A stretch of 64,000 bases of DNA from Diplonema japonicum (taxonomy: Eukaryota; Euglenozoa; Diplonemea; Diplonemida; Diplonemidae). The notes under the pieces are model-generated. The model was not told where the DNA came from. It was given only the letters and a program-made list of their open reading frames with translations, and made no database searches. Below are positions 63,765 to 64,000 of this stretch, one piece after another. Each line of letters opens with the position of its first letter. Position 1 is the first letter of the stretch. The position numbers and the translations under genes are program-made. Where the stretch lies: the NCBI GenBank assembly GCA_964019335.1, contig OZ025715.1:1-64000 (forward strand). The letters are read 5' to 3'.

Positions 63765-64000
63765 ATGCCATCAAATAAAGTCCTACTAACGGCCTTGCTC
63801 GGCTTCACAGTGGTAATGATGTTGAGGGTTATAGGGACCGGGCGGGGGGGAGAAAAGGGGTTACACTACACAGTTGGGATCTGTGCCTCTGTGAAGGACG
63901 ACGATAAGTGGTTGGAGGAGTGGATCGATTTCCACGAAAAAGTTGGCGTGGAACAAATATTTCTCATAGACGACGGGAGCACCGACAACACCGCCAGCAT
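63765..64000 (+). CDS. Glycosyltransferase (GT92/GT2-like), type II membrane protein, partial
   Basis: The first 78 codons before the window ends. A short N-terminal signal anchor (VLLTALLGFTVVMML) is followed by HYTVGICASVKDDDKWLEEW, IDFHEKVGVEQIFLIDDGST and DNT. This is the start of the GT-A fold in family 92 (DUF23-like) and related transferases, in which the Asp pair of the IDDGS motif binds the nucleotide sugar. Probably Golgi. The adjacent type II methyltransferase-like gene is 7 kb away. Confidence 0.75.
   Translation, partial: MPSNKVLLTALLGFTVVMMLRVIGTGRGGEKGLHYTVGICASVKDDDKWLEEWIDFHEKVGVEQIFLIDDGSTDNTAS

Noticed and set aside
5110-64000. CRISPR arrays, bacterial operons or ribosome binding sites
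   Set aside because: Introns, SL RNA and eukaryotic gene families exclude a prokaryotic reading; tandem repeats here have no spacer pattern.

Overview
The window reads as nuclear DNA of a euglenozoan protist, most likely a diplonemid. The strongest clue is a spliced-leader (SL) RNA gene on the minus strand at about 600-716. The last 19 nt of its leader exon, CAGTTTCTGTACTTTATTG, match the conserved 3' half of the euglenozoan leader and are followed directly by a GT donor. Long one-strand gene arrays, polypyrimidine tract plus AG just upstream of many start codons, a bromodomain-MRG protein and a CesT-like domain protein agree with this. Coding exons are GC-balanced and CpG-containing. Spacers are made of very long homopolymer and purine/pyrimidine tracts. 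Spliceosomal introns are very small, mostly 31-40 nt, with GTATG-like donors, and were placed here by restoring reading frame and protein motifs.

Left part (1-9.6 kb, coding on the minus strand): a GGGTTTGC tandem array at the window edge, the C-terminal end of a restriction-like-endonuclease-type retroelement, the SL RNA gene, a broken secreted metallophosphoesterase between two copies of a dispersed repeat, two inverted-repeat elements, and a large CCCH zinc finger/RING-IBR-RING ubiquitin ligase with a long tandem-repeat region.

Middle (9.6-20.1 kb): a divergent strand switch filled by a decayed pseudogene and a nest of terminal-inverted-repeat transposons. One hAT-like unit (15249-18827) has a perfect 8-bp target duplication. 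Repeat copies here differ mainly by C-to-T and G-to-A changes at CpG, a signature of cytosine methylation and deamination.

Right part (20.1-64 kb, every gene on the plus strand): UBAC2-like protein, an unknown protein, a mucin-like multi-pass membrane protein, a VWA-domain protein, a bromodomain-MRG protein, a 70-residue Tyr/Gly/Gln-rich protein, an outer-dynein-arm docking-type coiled coil, glutathione synthetase, a tail-anchored XRN-type nuclease, TBCE-like cofactor, a ubiquitin-like/coiled-coil/CesT-like protein, a coiled-coil protein, a TLDc protein, a decayed pogo-like transposon, a PI4-kinase-like protein, mitochondrial succinate dehydrogenase flavoprotein subunit, a secreted 2H phosphoesterase, a secreted duplicated GH18-like protein, a membrane-anchored methyltransferase-like protein, a protein built from duplicated 162-bp exons, an ankyrin/TPR protein, and the start of a glycosyltransferase. 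The genes do not form one pathway; neighbours are probably linked by polycistronic transcription and trans-splicing rather than by function.
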